Shown piece by piece: positions 7,971 through 17,158 of a stretch of 64,000 bases of DNA. The stretch's first letter is position 1. Each line of letters begins with the position of its first letter. The stretch comes from Chryseobacterium sp. G0186 (GTDB taxonomy: Bacteria > Bacteroidota > Bacteroidia > Flavobacteriales > Weeksellaceae). A program made the position numbers and the translations under genes. The DNA lies in the NCBI RefSeq assembly GCF_003815675.1, contig NZ_CP033918.1, positions 744,001 to 808,000 on the forward strand, written 5' to 3'. The notes under the pieces were generated by a model, which was not told the origin of the DNA, made no database searches, and saw only the letters and a list, made by a program, of their open reading frames with translations.

Positions 7971-8145
7971 AATTGACAATGCTTTCGCGGTCTGAAGCTT
8001 TTGAGTCATACAGATGATATGTTGTGTTGCTTTTATCTAAGGATAAGTGGCACCTTATATCTTTTGTATCAAAATTTCTTATCTTAAGCATTAAGAAGCA
8101 TTCCAAAGGACTTTTAAGAAAAAAGTTTAATTAAAAGTTTAAAAA

Positions 8146-10449
8146 ATGCAAACACACATTCTGGGCTATCCGCGTATTGGTAGCAAAAGAGAACTTAAAA
8201 AAGCCTGCGAACAATATTGGTCAGGTAAAATTGTTTTGGAAGAACTTCTTGCCACAGGAAGAACCATCTGTAACCAAAACTGGAATATTCAGAAAGAAGC
8301 CGGAATAGATCTTATTCCTTGTAATGATTTTTCCTATTATGATCAGGTATTGGATATGAGCCTTATTGTAGGAGCTATCCCTACACGTTATCATGAAGTA
8401 GCTCTTAAAAGGAATAATTCTGAATTGGATCTTTATTTCGCCATGGCGAGAGGGTATCAAAAAGACGGACTGGATATTACCGCAATGGAAATGACCAAAT
8501 GGTTTGATACCAATTACCATTACATTGTTCCTGAATTCTATAAAAATCAACAGTTTAAGCTTTCATCAAGTAAAATATTCAATGAATTTGCAGGAGCCAA
8601 ACAAGCCGGAATTAATGCCAAACCTGTCATTATCGGATTGGTTTCCTATTTACTTTTAGGAAAAGAAAAAGAAGAAGGTTTTGATAAATTGGACCTTGCC
8701 TCCAATATTCTTCCTGTCTACATCGAAATTTTATCAAAGCTTCAGGAACAAGGTGCAGAATGGATTCAGTTTGATGAACCTTTCCTGGCATTGGATATTA
8801 CAGAAAAAGCAAAGGAAACCTACATTAGTGTTTATTCACAACTTAGAAAGCAGTTTCCAACATTGAAATTCATTGTAGCAAGTTATTTTGACGGGTTAAA
8901 GGATAATCTGTCTCTTGCGGTTTCACTTCCTGTAAATGTTCTGCACGTTGATTTGGTAAGAAACCCTGAGCAGCTGGAGGATGTTATTAATTCAATTCCG
9001 GAAAGTCTAAGTCTATCATTGGGGATTGTAGATGGAAGAAACATCTGGAAAAATGATTATGAGAAATCTTTATCTATTATTAAAAAAGCCACAGATAAAC
9101 TAGGTTTAGAAAGAATTTTTATCGCACCGTCCTGTTCACTGCTTCATTCACCATGTGATCTGAGCTTTGAAACCAATCTTCATCCTGAAATTAAAAACTG
9201 GCTGGCCTTTGCCAAGCAAAAAGTAAAGGAAGTAGTAACGCTTAAAGAATTAGCTGCAGGAACAGAAGATCAAAGTATAATTACTGAATTTGAGGAAAAT
9301 AAGAAAGCCGTTTCCAGCAGAAAAACATCTTCACTGATTCATAATAATGCTGTAAAGCAAAGATCAGAAGCGGTAACAGACCATGATTCACAAAGAAAAA
9401 ATGCTTTTAACATCCGTAGGGAAGAACAGCAAAAAGCCTTACAATTACCATTATTTCCAACAACAACAATCGGATCATTTCCACAAACCACGGAAGTAAG
9501 AAGTTGGAGGGCTAAGTTTAAAAAAGGAGAGCTAACAGCAGAACAGTATGATATTCTCTTAAAAGAAGAAACTCAAAGAACAATTCGCTGGCAGGAAGAA
9601 ATCGGAATTGACGTTCTTGTTCATGGAGAATTTGAACGTAATGATATGGTAGAATATTTCGGTGAGCAACTGGAAGGTTTTGTATTTACCAAAAATGGAT
9701 GGGTACAAAGCTATGGAAGCCGTTGTGTAAAACCTCCCATCATTTTCGGGGATGTTTCTCGCCCGGATCCAATGACGGTTTACTGGTCACAATATGCTCA
9801 GTCACAGACCAATCAATGGGTAAAAGGCATGCTAACTGGTCCTGTAACTATTTTGCAATGGTCTTTTGTACGTGATGATCAGCCACGTTCTGAGACTTGT
9901 AAGCAGATTGCTTTAGCTATTAGGGATGAAGTAACAGATCTTGAAAAAGCAGGAATCAGGATTATCCAGATTGATGAACCCGCTATACGCGAAGGGCTGC
10001 CTTTGAGAAAAGCAGAATGGCAGAATTACCTGAAATGGGCTGTGGAAGCCTTTAGAATATCTGCAAGTGGAGTAGAAGATGCTACCCAGATTCATACCCA
10101 TATGTGTTATTCAGAATTCAATGATATTATTAAAAATATTGCGGACATGGATGCAGACGTTATTACCATAGAATGTTCACGTTCACAGATGGAACTTTTA
10201 AATGCGTTTGCTGATTTTAAATATCCAAATGAAATTGGTCCTGGTGTTTATGATATTCATTCCCCAAGGGTTCCGTCCAAGAGAGAAATGATTGAGTTAC
10301 TGAAGAAAGCTCAAAATGTAATTCCTGCTCACCAGCTTTGGGTAAATCCAGATTGCGGATTAAAAACCAGACATTGGGAGGAAACTGAAAAAGCCTTGAT
10401 TGCAATGGTAGCTGCGGCTAAGGAAGCTGCTGTAGAATATTCATCTTAA
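8146..10449 (+). CDS. metE: Cobalamin-independent methionine synthase
   Basis: 767 residues, full length for MetE. It transfers the methyl group of 5-methyltetrahydropteroyl-triglutamate to homocysteine, the last step of methionine synthesis, in the cytoplasm. The N-terminal domain starts LGYPRIGSKRELKKA; the C-terminal catalytic barrel starts near LFPTTTIGSFPQT (about 437) and carries the zinc ligands in IHTHMCYSEF and NPDCGLKTR. Its leader holds a B12 riboswitch, implying that the cell prefers a B12-dependent MetH when cobalamin is available; metH is not in this window. It is monocistronic with its own terminator. Confidence 0.97.
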   Translation: MQTHILGYPRIGSKRELKKACEQYWSGKIVLEELLATGRTICNQNWNIQKEAGIDLIPCNDFSYYDQVLDMSLIVGAIPTRYHEVALKRNNSELDLYFAMARGYQKDGLDITAMEMTKWFDTNYHYIVPEFYKNQQFKLSSSKIFNEFAGAKQAGINAKPVIIGLVSYLLLGKEKEEGFDKLDLASNILPVYIEILSKLQEQGAEWIQFDEPFLALDITEKAKETYISVYSQLRKQFPTLKFIVASYFDGLKDNLSLAVSLPVNVLHVDLVRNPEQLEDVINSIPESLSLSLGIVDGRNIWKNDYEKSLSIIKKATDKLGLERIFIAPSCSLLHSPCDLSFETNLHPEIKNWLAFAKQKVKEVVTLKELAAGTEDQSIITEFEENKKAVSSRKTSSLIHNNAVKQRSEAVTDHDSQRKNAFNIRREEQQKALQLPLFPTTTIGSFPQTTEVRSWRAKFKKGELTAEQYDILLKEETQRTIRWQEEIGIDVLVHGEFERNDMVEYFGEQLEGFVFTKNGWVQSYGSRCVKPPIIFGDVSRPDPMTVYWSQYAQSQTNQWVKGMLTGPVTILQWSFVRDDQPRSETCKQIALAIRDEVTDLEKAGIRIIQIDEPAIREGLPLRKAEWQNYLKWAVEAFRISASGVEDATQIHTHMCYSEFNDIIKNIADMDADVITIECSRSQMELLNAFADFKYPNEIGPGVYDIHSPRVPSKREMIELLKKAQNVIPAHQLWVNPDCGLKTRHWEETEKALIAMVAAAKEAAVEYSS

Positions 10450-10472
10450 ATATTTTCAATATAATACAAAAT

Positions 10473-10501
10473 CAAAAAGCATCCAATCAGGATGCTTTTT
10501 G
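10473..10501 (+). terminator. metE terminator
   Basis: Twelve-bp stem CAAAAAGCATCC/GGATGCTTTTTG with loop AATCA, just after metE. Confidence 0.9.
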
Positions 10502-10696
10502 TAGTTATCATCTTTACTTAAATGCAAAAGGAAATCAGTTACTTAATAATGAATAAGACTTAAAGGATTAAAATAATAAAAATGCTGTCAATCCAGATTT
10601 TTGAATACGCGTAGTATTTACAATTTAACATAATATAAATTATAGGATTAAATATAATACATTGAAATAGAGAACTATTCCTTATAAACTTACTTA

Positions 10697-11287
10697 TTAT
10701 CCAACTTTTTCTTCCAGGTATTCTTTAACCACTTGAAGAAATTCCTCTTTGGTCATAAATCTGTTCAGGAACTCTTCCAGGCATCCTTTATTTTCTAGTT
10801 CATCAAAATAAACTTCATGGTCTGTACTATAAACTGACGGATTTAATTGATCAGGATCTGTTGTACAGACAAAAAAATGATCCGGATAACCGTAGGAATA
10901 AAATATGCAGATAAATTCCGGTTTAGGAATCTTTACAACTTCTTGTACAAAATCTTCTTCAATAAGGTCTTCAAATTCCTCCCAATCTGCTGAGTTTTCC
11001 TTAAAGGGCGTAAAAAGCCAATCCTTAATAAAATATTGCCCGTACGGTAATTCATGATCAGAAAAATAATGCTCTATCAGATTTTCATAAAATTTTTCTC
11101 TTTCATTCGCATACAGATCATTATTCTCGTTATAGAATTGATCAATACCATAGACATCCCAATCTTTATCATAAAAATAATGGGTAAACGTAATGCTTCG
11201 CCAGTTTTCTACAAAACTTTTTCCTAGACTCACAGCGTCTGTATTTCCTCCTAAATCATTGATTTTCTTTATAATATTATCATTCAT
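10697..11287 (-). CDS. Acidic hypothetical protein, possibly SUKH-like
   Basis: 196 residues, strongly acidic and aromatic, without signal peptide or membrane segment. The C-terminal part (PSVYSTDHEVYFDELENKG, then CLEEFLNRFM) resembles the end of SMI1/KNR4 (SUKH) domains, which are common immunity proteins of polymorphic toxins. The resemblance is by eye only. It lies 14 bp downstream of the next hypothetical gene on the same strand, so both are likely co-transcribed. No toxin gene is adjacent. Confidence 0.6.
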   Translation of the reverse strand: MNDNIIKKINDLGGNTDAVSLGKSFVENWRSITFTHYFYDKDWDVYGIDQFYNENNDLYANEREKFYENLIEHYFSDHELPYGQYFIKDWLFTPFKENSADWEEFEDLIEEDFVQEVVKIPKPEFICIFYSYGYPDHFFVCTTDPDQLNPSVYSTDHEVYFDELENKGCLEEFLNRFMTKEEFLQVVKEYLEEKVG

Positions 11288-11301
11288 TGCACTGCTTAAT
11301 T

Positions 11302-11841
11302 CTATCCTCTTTGTTTAAAATTTATTCCGTCATTCCATAAGAAATCCGTTATTTCTTCCTGACTGTATTCAAAATAATTCCCATCTCTATTCTTGTGAGA
11401 CTGAAATAATTTAATGTCATATGTTTTACAATTCAGCTTTAAAAACTCCGGATAGTAATCACTCCCAAAGCATAGATAGCTGTAAAACAGAGACTTAAAT
11501 GTTTTATCTTCAGGATCAGGGATTTCAAAAGTAGCCATTCGTCTTACAATTTCCGCTACCTCTTCCCTTGTTATATTTTCAACTCTTTGAGGATCAGGTA
11601 AACTAATATCAAAAGCCAAATGCTCAGCTCCGTCTCCCTCCCACCATTCCCAAAGATTAAATCGGGACATCTCCTTTCCTGTCATACTATGAAGTTTGTT
11701 TTCCAATATCTTATATCCACTGGAATCCTCATCACCATTATGATCACATAGATCTGTATATTCTAAAATAAGCCTCAATATTTCAGAATACCTATTTTCT
11801 GTGGTCTCTATATCAGGCTCTATTTCACGTCTTAATATCAT
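11302..11841 (-). CDS. Acidic hypothetical protein
   Basis: 179 residues, acidic, soluble, no family recognised. It starts MILRREIEPDIETTENRY and contains the WEWWEGDGAEHLAFD segment (about 63-77). It is first in a two-gene minus-strand unit with the SUKH-like gene 14 bp downstream. The pair has the look of orphan immunity or stress genes, which is inference from size, acidity and pairing. Confidence 0.55.
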   Translation of the reverse strand: MILRREIEPDIETTENRYSEILRLILEYTDLCDHNGDEDSSGYKILENKLHSMTGKEMSRFNLWEWWEGDGAEHLAFDISLPDPQRVENITREEVAEIVRRMATFEIPDPEDKTFKSLFYSYLCFGSDYYPEFLKLNCKTYDIKLFQSHKNRDGNYFEYSQEEITDFLWNDGINFKQRG

Positions 11842-12094
11842 GATTATAAGTCTATATTTCTTGTTATATTATGTTAAATTGAATGTGATAATTATCATTT
11901 AAAGATTGCTTCAAAGCACAATAATCCAATTTTTCTTTTACAATTCTAGTCATCAGAAGTCACTAATTCCGCTCAATTATAATACCCTATTGATTTGATT
12001 TCTTATAGTTCATTAAAAATACAAAATCTTGTCACATGACAATTACCATCAGCAAGAAAGACTGTAATTTTATTCTATCAAAAAATGAAATAAT

Positions 12095-12490
12095 ATGAAA
12101 CCTAAAATGATTTGGGCCAATCTGGCAGTTGCCGATTTGGAATGCACACAGAAGTTCTATACAGCATTAGGATTTAAACCCAATAATCCAAACAGTTCCA
12201 ATGAATTGGTGAGCTTTTTTGTAGGGGAAAATGATTTTGTCGTTCACTTTTTCTTAAAAAACATCCTGGAAAGTAATTTAAAGAATGTAAAGTTTGGTGA
12301 TTCACAGAATTCTAATGAAATTATATTTACTCTTTCAGCAGAAACTAAGGAACAGACAGATGAATGGGCCGAGGAGGTAGAAAAATCCGGTGGAAAAATA
12401 ATCTCCAAACCTGAAAACTTTGGCAATAACTACTACGGTTTTGTCTTTGCTGATCCTGACGGACATAAATTTAACGTATTTCATATGTAA
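12095..12490 (+). CDS. VOC (glyoxalase/bleomycin-resistance fold) protein
   Basis: 131 residues with one VOC module built from paired beta-alpha-beta-beta-beta motifs: ANLAVADLECTQKFYTALGF at the N-terminus and FADPDGHKFNVFHM at the C-terminus. Such proteins include glyoxalases, dioxygenases and drug-binding proteins; this subgroup is usually uncharacterised. It stands alone in a gene-poor stretch. Confidence 0.85.
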   Translation: MKPKMIWANLAVADLECTQKFYTALGFKPNNPNSSNELVSFFVGENDFVVHFFLKNILESNLKNVKFGDSQNSNEIIFTLSAETKEQTDEWAEEVEKSGGKIISKPENFGNNYYGFVFADPDGHKFNVFHM

Positions 12491-13937
12491 AGGTCTCCTT
12501 CTTAACAATTAGTCCCAAAATTAAAAAAAACCTTATTTATCGCACTTTTTTTCAATAAGATAGCATAGGTACTGGATTGAAAAAGGCTTCATTTCTGGGC
12601 TTCTAATAGTTTTTTACTAAAAATGACTTATTGCTGACTTTTTACATTATTTTTTTAAGTTGTAGCCTAAAAAAAATGATTAGTCATCTAATCCTTTTTC
12701 CTTTCACTTTAATAAATTGTACTCTTTAAAGATTTACTCAACTATAATTTTCTTAGTTAAAACCGGGTTCTTATCAGAAGTAATTTTTAACAAATAAATA
12801 CCTTTATGAACGTCATTAATATTAATCTTATTAGCTCCTTATGAAATTTCTGGGAACTTTTGATTAATGTTTTTATATTTCACAGTTGATAGATAAAAAT
12901 TTAAAATGTTACACATTTTAAATTTGAGCCTTATAGGACAATTACCAATTGGCAGAATAATAAATATTGCCTAATAATCATAGCAATAATAAGCAAATCC
13001 CATCATTTAATTGCTAATCCTAATAAATTTAAGTAAAAAAAATGATAGATATCTGCTATATTCTATCATCTTATAAGATATTAACTTTGCAACCAGATAA
13101 TCAATATATTATCAATTAAATAAAAACACATTTAGAATGAAAAAAATATTTTACCCCTCAATTATAGTATCATATCATCATCGTAAAAACATCAACTATC
13201 CAACACCTGCGAATATAATTTACTTAATCTGACTTAAGCTCATCATTTCCGAAGATTTTGAAAGAAATCAACATTTATAATATTGAATAATAGAAGTGGT
13301 TTCTCCCAATCTTGAAAGATCTTTTCCTTATACCATGAAGGACGTAACGATCTCCAGAAAGAAACAACCTCGATGATCACGGTGGATTCCTATATTTATC
13401 AACTGTTTGGAAAAGGGGGAAGTCTTCAAAACATAGTATACGATTATAGTATTAGATAAAATTTAAAAATCTAAATTTCTTTATCTCATCTGTGACTAAA
13501 AATATATAAGCTTGCACCGGTATTATTTTTTAATTATCCAGTTCATAGTTAACCATATTGTATTTTTGATAAAAATTCTATCATTTTTGTTTGGGTTTAC
13601 CGGTGCATTGCTTTATTAAGATTAAAAATAAATCTATTATATAATTTTTTAAAAAAATCAAATATAAGAAACCGTTTTCTAGTGAAACATAAAAACTTTT
13701 ATCCACTCAATCTTTACTAAAATTCACTTTGATAACCATTCTGTTTTTCCATAAACAAGTATCAAGAAAATTTAAATATTCAGTCTTTTTTTTAATCATA
13801 TATTCAACTGTTAAACAGATAGATATAATTGTAAAATTATTTAATATTTCACAATTGGCTATTGGCATAATTATAGATATAAAAAAACGAGAACTACCTT
13901 ATTATTTAATAATATTTAGATTTTAATTACAAATGTT
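12491..13937. other. 1.4-kb gene-poor region with decayed fragments
   Basis: No intact gene is visible. On the minus strand a T9SS sorting-domain relic lies at 12734-12838 (separate entry). On the plus strand an open stretch of 47 codons at 13316-13459 (contains SMITVDSYIYQLFGKGGSLQ, ends TAA) has coding-like composition but no start or recognised family. A 31-codon frame from 13138 begins MKKIFYPSIIVS, like the first residues of an exported protein, and stops early. The rest is AT-rich. It reads as a graveyard of deleted genes. Confidence 0.6.
12734..12838 (-). pseudogene. Relic of a T9SS type A C-terminal sorting domain
   Basis: The minus strand reads GANKININDVHKGIYLLKIT, then SDKNPVLTKKIIVE and a TAA stop. 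This is the usual end of type A sorting domains (pattern: N-x-I-D-V/L-x-x-G-x-Y-x-L-K-I ... K-K-I-I-V) that direct cargo through the type IX secretion system. An in-frame TAA (complement of 12839-12841) interrupts it upstream; the preceding codons VKYKNINQKFPEIS still look like the same domain. The main part of the cargo protein is gone. Confidence 0.7.
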
Positions 13938-14732
13938 ATGAAAAAAAAGATTCCCCCGGTAAGTGATGAGCAGTTCTATGATTTTTTTGCAAAAGATGAA
14001 GAACTGCCTGAAGACTATTATGATTTTTTTACAAACTCTATTAACAATGCTAAAAACTTCTCTATAGGTCATTATTTCTGGTTCATTACCAATAATATAA
14101 AAATGAGAACAGAACGAACCAGTGAAAATATTGAGCAATATACCCCTTATTCCAAAAATGAATGGATCAATTCAGATACTGAATTTTTTATGAATCTTTT
14201 CCATCCGGACGACAGACCTCATATCATGGGTGCATTTGTGTTTTCTGCCAATTTACGCATAGAACTTTTAAAAGCTGGAAAAACTGAAGTTAGGTTCAAT
14301 TATTATGGAAGAATGATCAACCGTGATGGAGATTATCGCTGGATATTATTACAATCGCCTTTGCAATATATTGTTAATTATGAAATAAAGGCTTCTTTTG
14401 TTGTTGTTTACGATCTCTCGCATTTCATTATTCAAAACCTTCCATTGCTTTCCATTATAGATTTCACCGATAATGAAGTACAATATTTCAAGCATGTTGA
14501 TCAGTATACTCATGAAAAAATTGAAGTTGAAAAACCTCAGATCACCAAGCGTGAAAAAGAAATCTTGAAACTTATGGCACTAGGTTTAAATAGTCCGGAA
14601 ATCGCAGAAAAATTATTTCTTTCCTATCATACTGTGGAAAACCACAAACGTAACCTTAGGGGGAAAACCAAAACTAAAACATCAGCGGAACTCATTGCCT
14701 TTACAATGAACCATAGTCTGCTTATCCTTTAA
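13938..14732 (+). CDS. LuxR-family regulator with PAS-like N-terminal domain
   Basis: 264 residues. The C-terminus is a LuxR/GerE helix-turn-helix: ITKREKEILKLMALGLNSPE then IAEKLFLSYHTVENHKRN (about 200-237). The N-terminal two thirds contain a PAS-like segment (FHPDDRPHIMG, then RMINRDGDYRWILLQSP), as in the PAS-LuxR regulators frequent in flavobacteria. It has no receiver domain, so it probably senses a ligand or other signal directly. Its targets are unknown; it sits alone beside the gene-poor region. Confidence 0.85.
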   Translation: MKKKIPPVSDEQFYDFFAKDEELPEDYYDFFTNSINNAKNFSIGHYFWFITNNIKMRTERTSENIEQYTPYSKNEWINSDTEFFMNLFHPDDRPHIMGAFVFSANLRIELLKAGKTEVRFNYYGRMINRDGDYRWILLQSPLQYIVNYEIKASFVVVYDLSHFIIQNLPLLSIIDFTDNEVQYFKHVDQYTHEKIEVEKPQITKREKEILKLMALGLNSPEIAEKLFLSYHTVENHKRNLRGKTKTKTSAELIAFTMNHSLLIL

Positions 14733-14970
14733 ATTATCTAGTCATAGGTGATCAGTGATATTTATTAATTTATAGTAGGTAAGGAAAATGCTTTTTAATA
14801 TATTTATAAATACAAAATACTTCTGATGTCAATAAACCTGGTTAAAAGAAAAAGCCATTGAACTTTTTGATATTAAAATTATGTATACAGTCCCTTTCGA
14901 TATGATTAAAATTAATTAATACTTCAAAACAAACTTTTACTCCACTCTGTTTTAGGGTAAAATTGAAAAT

Positions 14971-15783
14971 ATGGACTATCAAACATTTCAGCCGCATCCT
15001 GATCTGGAATCTCTCATCAAGTGCTATTGGACCTTAAACAGCCCAAGAGAAGATGTTCCGCAATCTCAAACCATTGTTCCTGACGGATGTATGGAAATGA
15101 TCTTTCATCATGGTGATCTATACAAACAATATATTGATGGAGAAGCCATTGTACAACCAAGAAACTGTGTCTTTGGTCAGCTAACCCAGCCTTTACAGAT
15201 AGAACCAACGGGAGTTACAGGGATTTTCTCTGTCCGTTTCCATCATAATGGCTTTATTCCGTTTGCTACCATTCCTATAAACAATATGGATGACAAAGCT
15301 ATTCCACTGGAAGAATTATTTGGGACTGCAGGAACAGAATTAGGACAAAAAGTATTCTTATCCAAAACAACCATTGAAAAAATTGAACTGGTAGAAAATT
15401 TTTTAAGGGAAAGACTTAATCCAGAAACCATCGATAGAATTGTACAGTCTACAGTTGATATACTCTTACACTATAATGGTCAAATTTCTGTAAACGAACT
15501 TTCAAAACAGAGCAATATCAACAGGAGACAATTAGAACGCAGATTTTCTTCTACCATTGGGCTAAGTCCTAAACAGCTTTCCAAAACGATCAGGCTTCAA
15601 TCTGTGCTTAAACATCTTCTTAACAATGAATATACAAGCCTTACCGCACTTGCTTATGATGCTGAATATTATGATCAGGCACATTTCATTAAGGATTTTA
15701 AGGAATTCACAGGGCTTACTCCTAAGGAATTTTATGGTGATAATCTTCAAATCTCCTACCTGCTCTACAGGAAAAACTCCTGA
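14971..15783 (+). CDS. AraC-family transcriptional regulator
   Basis: 270 residues. The N-terminal domain (FQPHPDLESLIKCYWTLNSP, VPDGCMEMIFHHG) is the cupin-like sensor found in many flavobacterial AraC proteins; the C-terminal ~100 residues hold two helix-turn-helix motifs (ISVNELSKQSNINRRQLERR; YDQAHFIKDFKEFTGLTPKE). It precedes a small DUF6265-type gene by 66 bp on the same strand and may be co-transcribed with it. Confidence 0.9.
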   Translation: MDYQTFQPHPDLESLIKCYWTLNSPREDVPQSQTIVPDGCMEMIFHHGDLYKQYIDGEAIVQPRNCVFGQLTQPLQIEPTGVTGIFSVRFHHNGFIPFATIPINNMDDKAIPLEELFGTAGTELGQKVFLSKTTIEKIELVENFLRERLNPETIDRIVQSTVDILLHYNGQISVNELSKQSNINRRQLERRFSSTIGLSPKQLSKTIRLQSVLKHLLNNEYTSLTALAYDAEYYDQAHFIKDFKEFTGLTPKEFYGDNLQISYLLYRKNS

Positions 15784-15849
15784 TGTCGCATTTTTACAAT
15801 TTTAAAACATCCGTTATATAGAACTTTGCTGAAATAAAATAATACAGCA

Positions 15850-16323
15850 ATGAAAACAACATTAATCCTCACCATAATTGGTATTATACTGATTGGCAGC
15901 TGGACTCAAAAACAGAATGAAATCAAAAAACTGGATTGGCTCCTCGGAACCTGGGAAACTAAAACACCAAAAGGAAGTCTTTATGAAACCTGGACTAAAA
16001 AAAGCAATACTGAACTTCAAGGGGAAAGCTATTACCTAAAGAACAAGGATACCCTTACTTTTGAATCTATTCGTTTAGTGGAAAAAGAAAATAAACTCCA
16101 CTGCATTGTTTCTGTAAAGGGGCAACATCATGAACAGCCTGTCGATTTTGTTTCAACATCTGGATCAAGTCCTACCTCACTGATATTTGAAAATAAGCAG
16201 AATGATTTTCCTCAGATCATTACTTATAAAAAAATCCGCAAAGATTCTTTATTTGCTGAAATCTCAGGCATGATGAATGGAAAAATGGCAAGACAGGCAT
16301 TTCCAATGAAAAAAATAAAATAA
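15850..16323 (+). CDS. DUF6265-type small exported protein
   Basis: 157 residues. Residues 1-18 are hydrophobic (LILTIIGIILIGSW), a signal peptide or membrane anchor. The body has the DUF6265 pattern: LDWLLGTWE near the start, then a lipocalin-like beta-barrel sequence ending in MARQAFPMKK. Ligand and role are unknown. It directly follows the AraC-family gene. Confidence 0.75.
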   Translation: MKTTLILTIIGIILIGSWTQKQNEIKKLDWLLGTWETKTPKGSLYETWTKKSNTELQGESYYLKNKDTLTFESIRLVEKENKLHCIVSVKGQHHEQPVDFVSTSGSSPTSLIFENKQNDFPQIITYKKIRKDSLFAEISGMMNGKMARQAFPMKKIK

Positions 16324-16389
16324 GTATGTATCTCGGTCGTACTCATTTCTCATAATAAAAACATAACAGTTCTTAATTTAAAATAACGA

Positions 16390-16416
16390 GTTTCGGCCGC
16401 CGGAGGCGGCCGAAAC
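16390..16416. repeat. GC-rich inverted repeat
   Basis: Perfect 12-bp arms GTTTCGGCCGCC and GGCGGCCGAAAC around a 3-base loop GGA. It contrasts sharply with the AT-rich surroundings. It lies after the DUF6265 gene and could terminate it, though only a short T run (TTTA) follows; it may instead be a copy of a dispersed palindrome. Confidence 0.8.
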
Positions 16417-16676
16417 TTTATCCATATCGCTTCATCAGACAAGTTCACTTGTCCATTCTTAGCTCCCTAAAATAAATAGTCTCATTTTAGAACTTTGCAT
16501 TTAAATTCAAAAAATCTAGCAGATAGAACAGGTAATCTGGTCACTAATAGTTTTTGATCTGCTCAATATCAAAAATTTCAAAGAAATCATTCAAAACTCA
16601 TTGATCAAAACTAAAAATTATATTAGATCATAATATCTATTAATAAAAATTTAAAAATTTCATTGAAAAAATTTGC

Positions 16677-16718
16677 GTAGCTAAATCACTACACATATAT
16701 TTGTAGTCAAATAACTAC
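16677..16718. promoter_or_regulatory. ArsR operator-promoter
   Basis: Two copies of an interrupted palindrome GTAG-N8-CTAC (16677-16692 and 16703-16718) share the pattern GTAGnnAAATnACTAC and are spaced 26 bp apart. The second overlaps the -7 element TATATTTG (16696-16703). This is the arrangement expected for an autoregulated ArsR-family repressor. Confidence 0.7.
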
Positions 16719-16721
16719 ACA

Positions 16722-17054
16722 ATGAATTTAAGACGCGATGTATTTCAAGCAATAGCAGACCCAACAAGACGATCAATCTTGATGCTGGTAGCTGCCCAAT
16801 CTATGACTGCAGGGGCCATTGCATCTAATTTCGATACTGCAAGGCCTACCGTTTCAAAACATCTCCAGATTCTTACCGAATGTGAGTTGTTGAGATCAGA
16901 ACAGAACGGCCGCGAAATTATTTATCACCTAAATCCTACTAAAATGAAAGAAATAGCTGATTTTATAGAGCCATTCCGCAAAATGTGGGATGAAAAATTC
17001 AATACACTGGAAAGCATCATGAAAACGTATCAGAAAACAGAAAAAAATATTTAA
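16722..17054 (+). CDS. ArsR-family repressor (SdpR-like)
   Basis: 110-residue winged-helix regulator: [19 protein letters not shown] at the start, then the recognition helix in [15 protein letters not shown] (about 47-61). No cysteine metal site of the ArsR/SmtB type is present, so it belongs to the SdpR-like subgroup that is often encoded with an SRPBCC/AHSA1 gene, as here. It heads a five-gene run up to 19317 and has two operator-like repeats at its promoter. Confidence 0.9.
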   Translation: MNLRRDVFQAIADPTRRSILMLVAAQSMTAGAIASNFDTARPTVSKHLQILTECELLRSEQNGREIIYHLNPTKMKEIADFIEPFRKMWDEKFNTLESIMKTYQKTEKNI

Positions 17055-17158
17055 ATCCAAGATAGGAGAGCAACTTTTAGAATATGTCAGCTGAAATAAA
17101 ATCCCATCACTCTAATACTCTCAAGTCCTCCAACTTTTAAACCCAAATCACTCAAAAT

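Larger units (their letters stand above)
16324..16721. other. Intergenic region with hairpin and ArsR promoter
   Basis: About 400 bp without a gene. It holds a GC-rich hairpin at 16390-16416 and, at its right end, the operator-promoter of the ArsR gene (both listed). The middle is AT-rich and featureless. Confidence 0.6.

Noticed and set aside
7831..8106. Minus-strand open frame of 91 codons
   Set aside because: Antisense to the B12 riboswitch and its downstream spacer; composition and lack of a start context indicate a shadow.
13138..13233. 31-codon frame MKKIFYPSIIVS...
   Set aside because: Short, stops early and has no downstream continuation; kept only as a possible gene relic in the gene-poor region entry.
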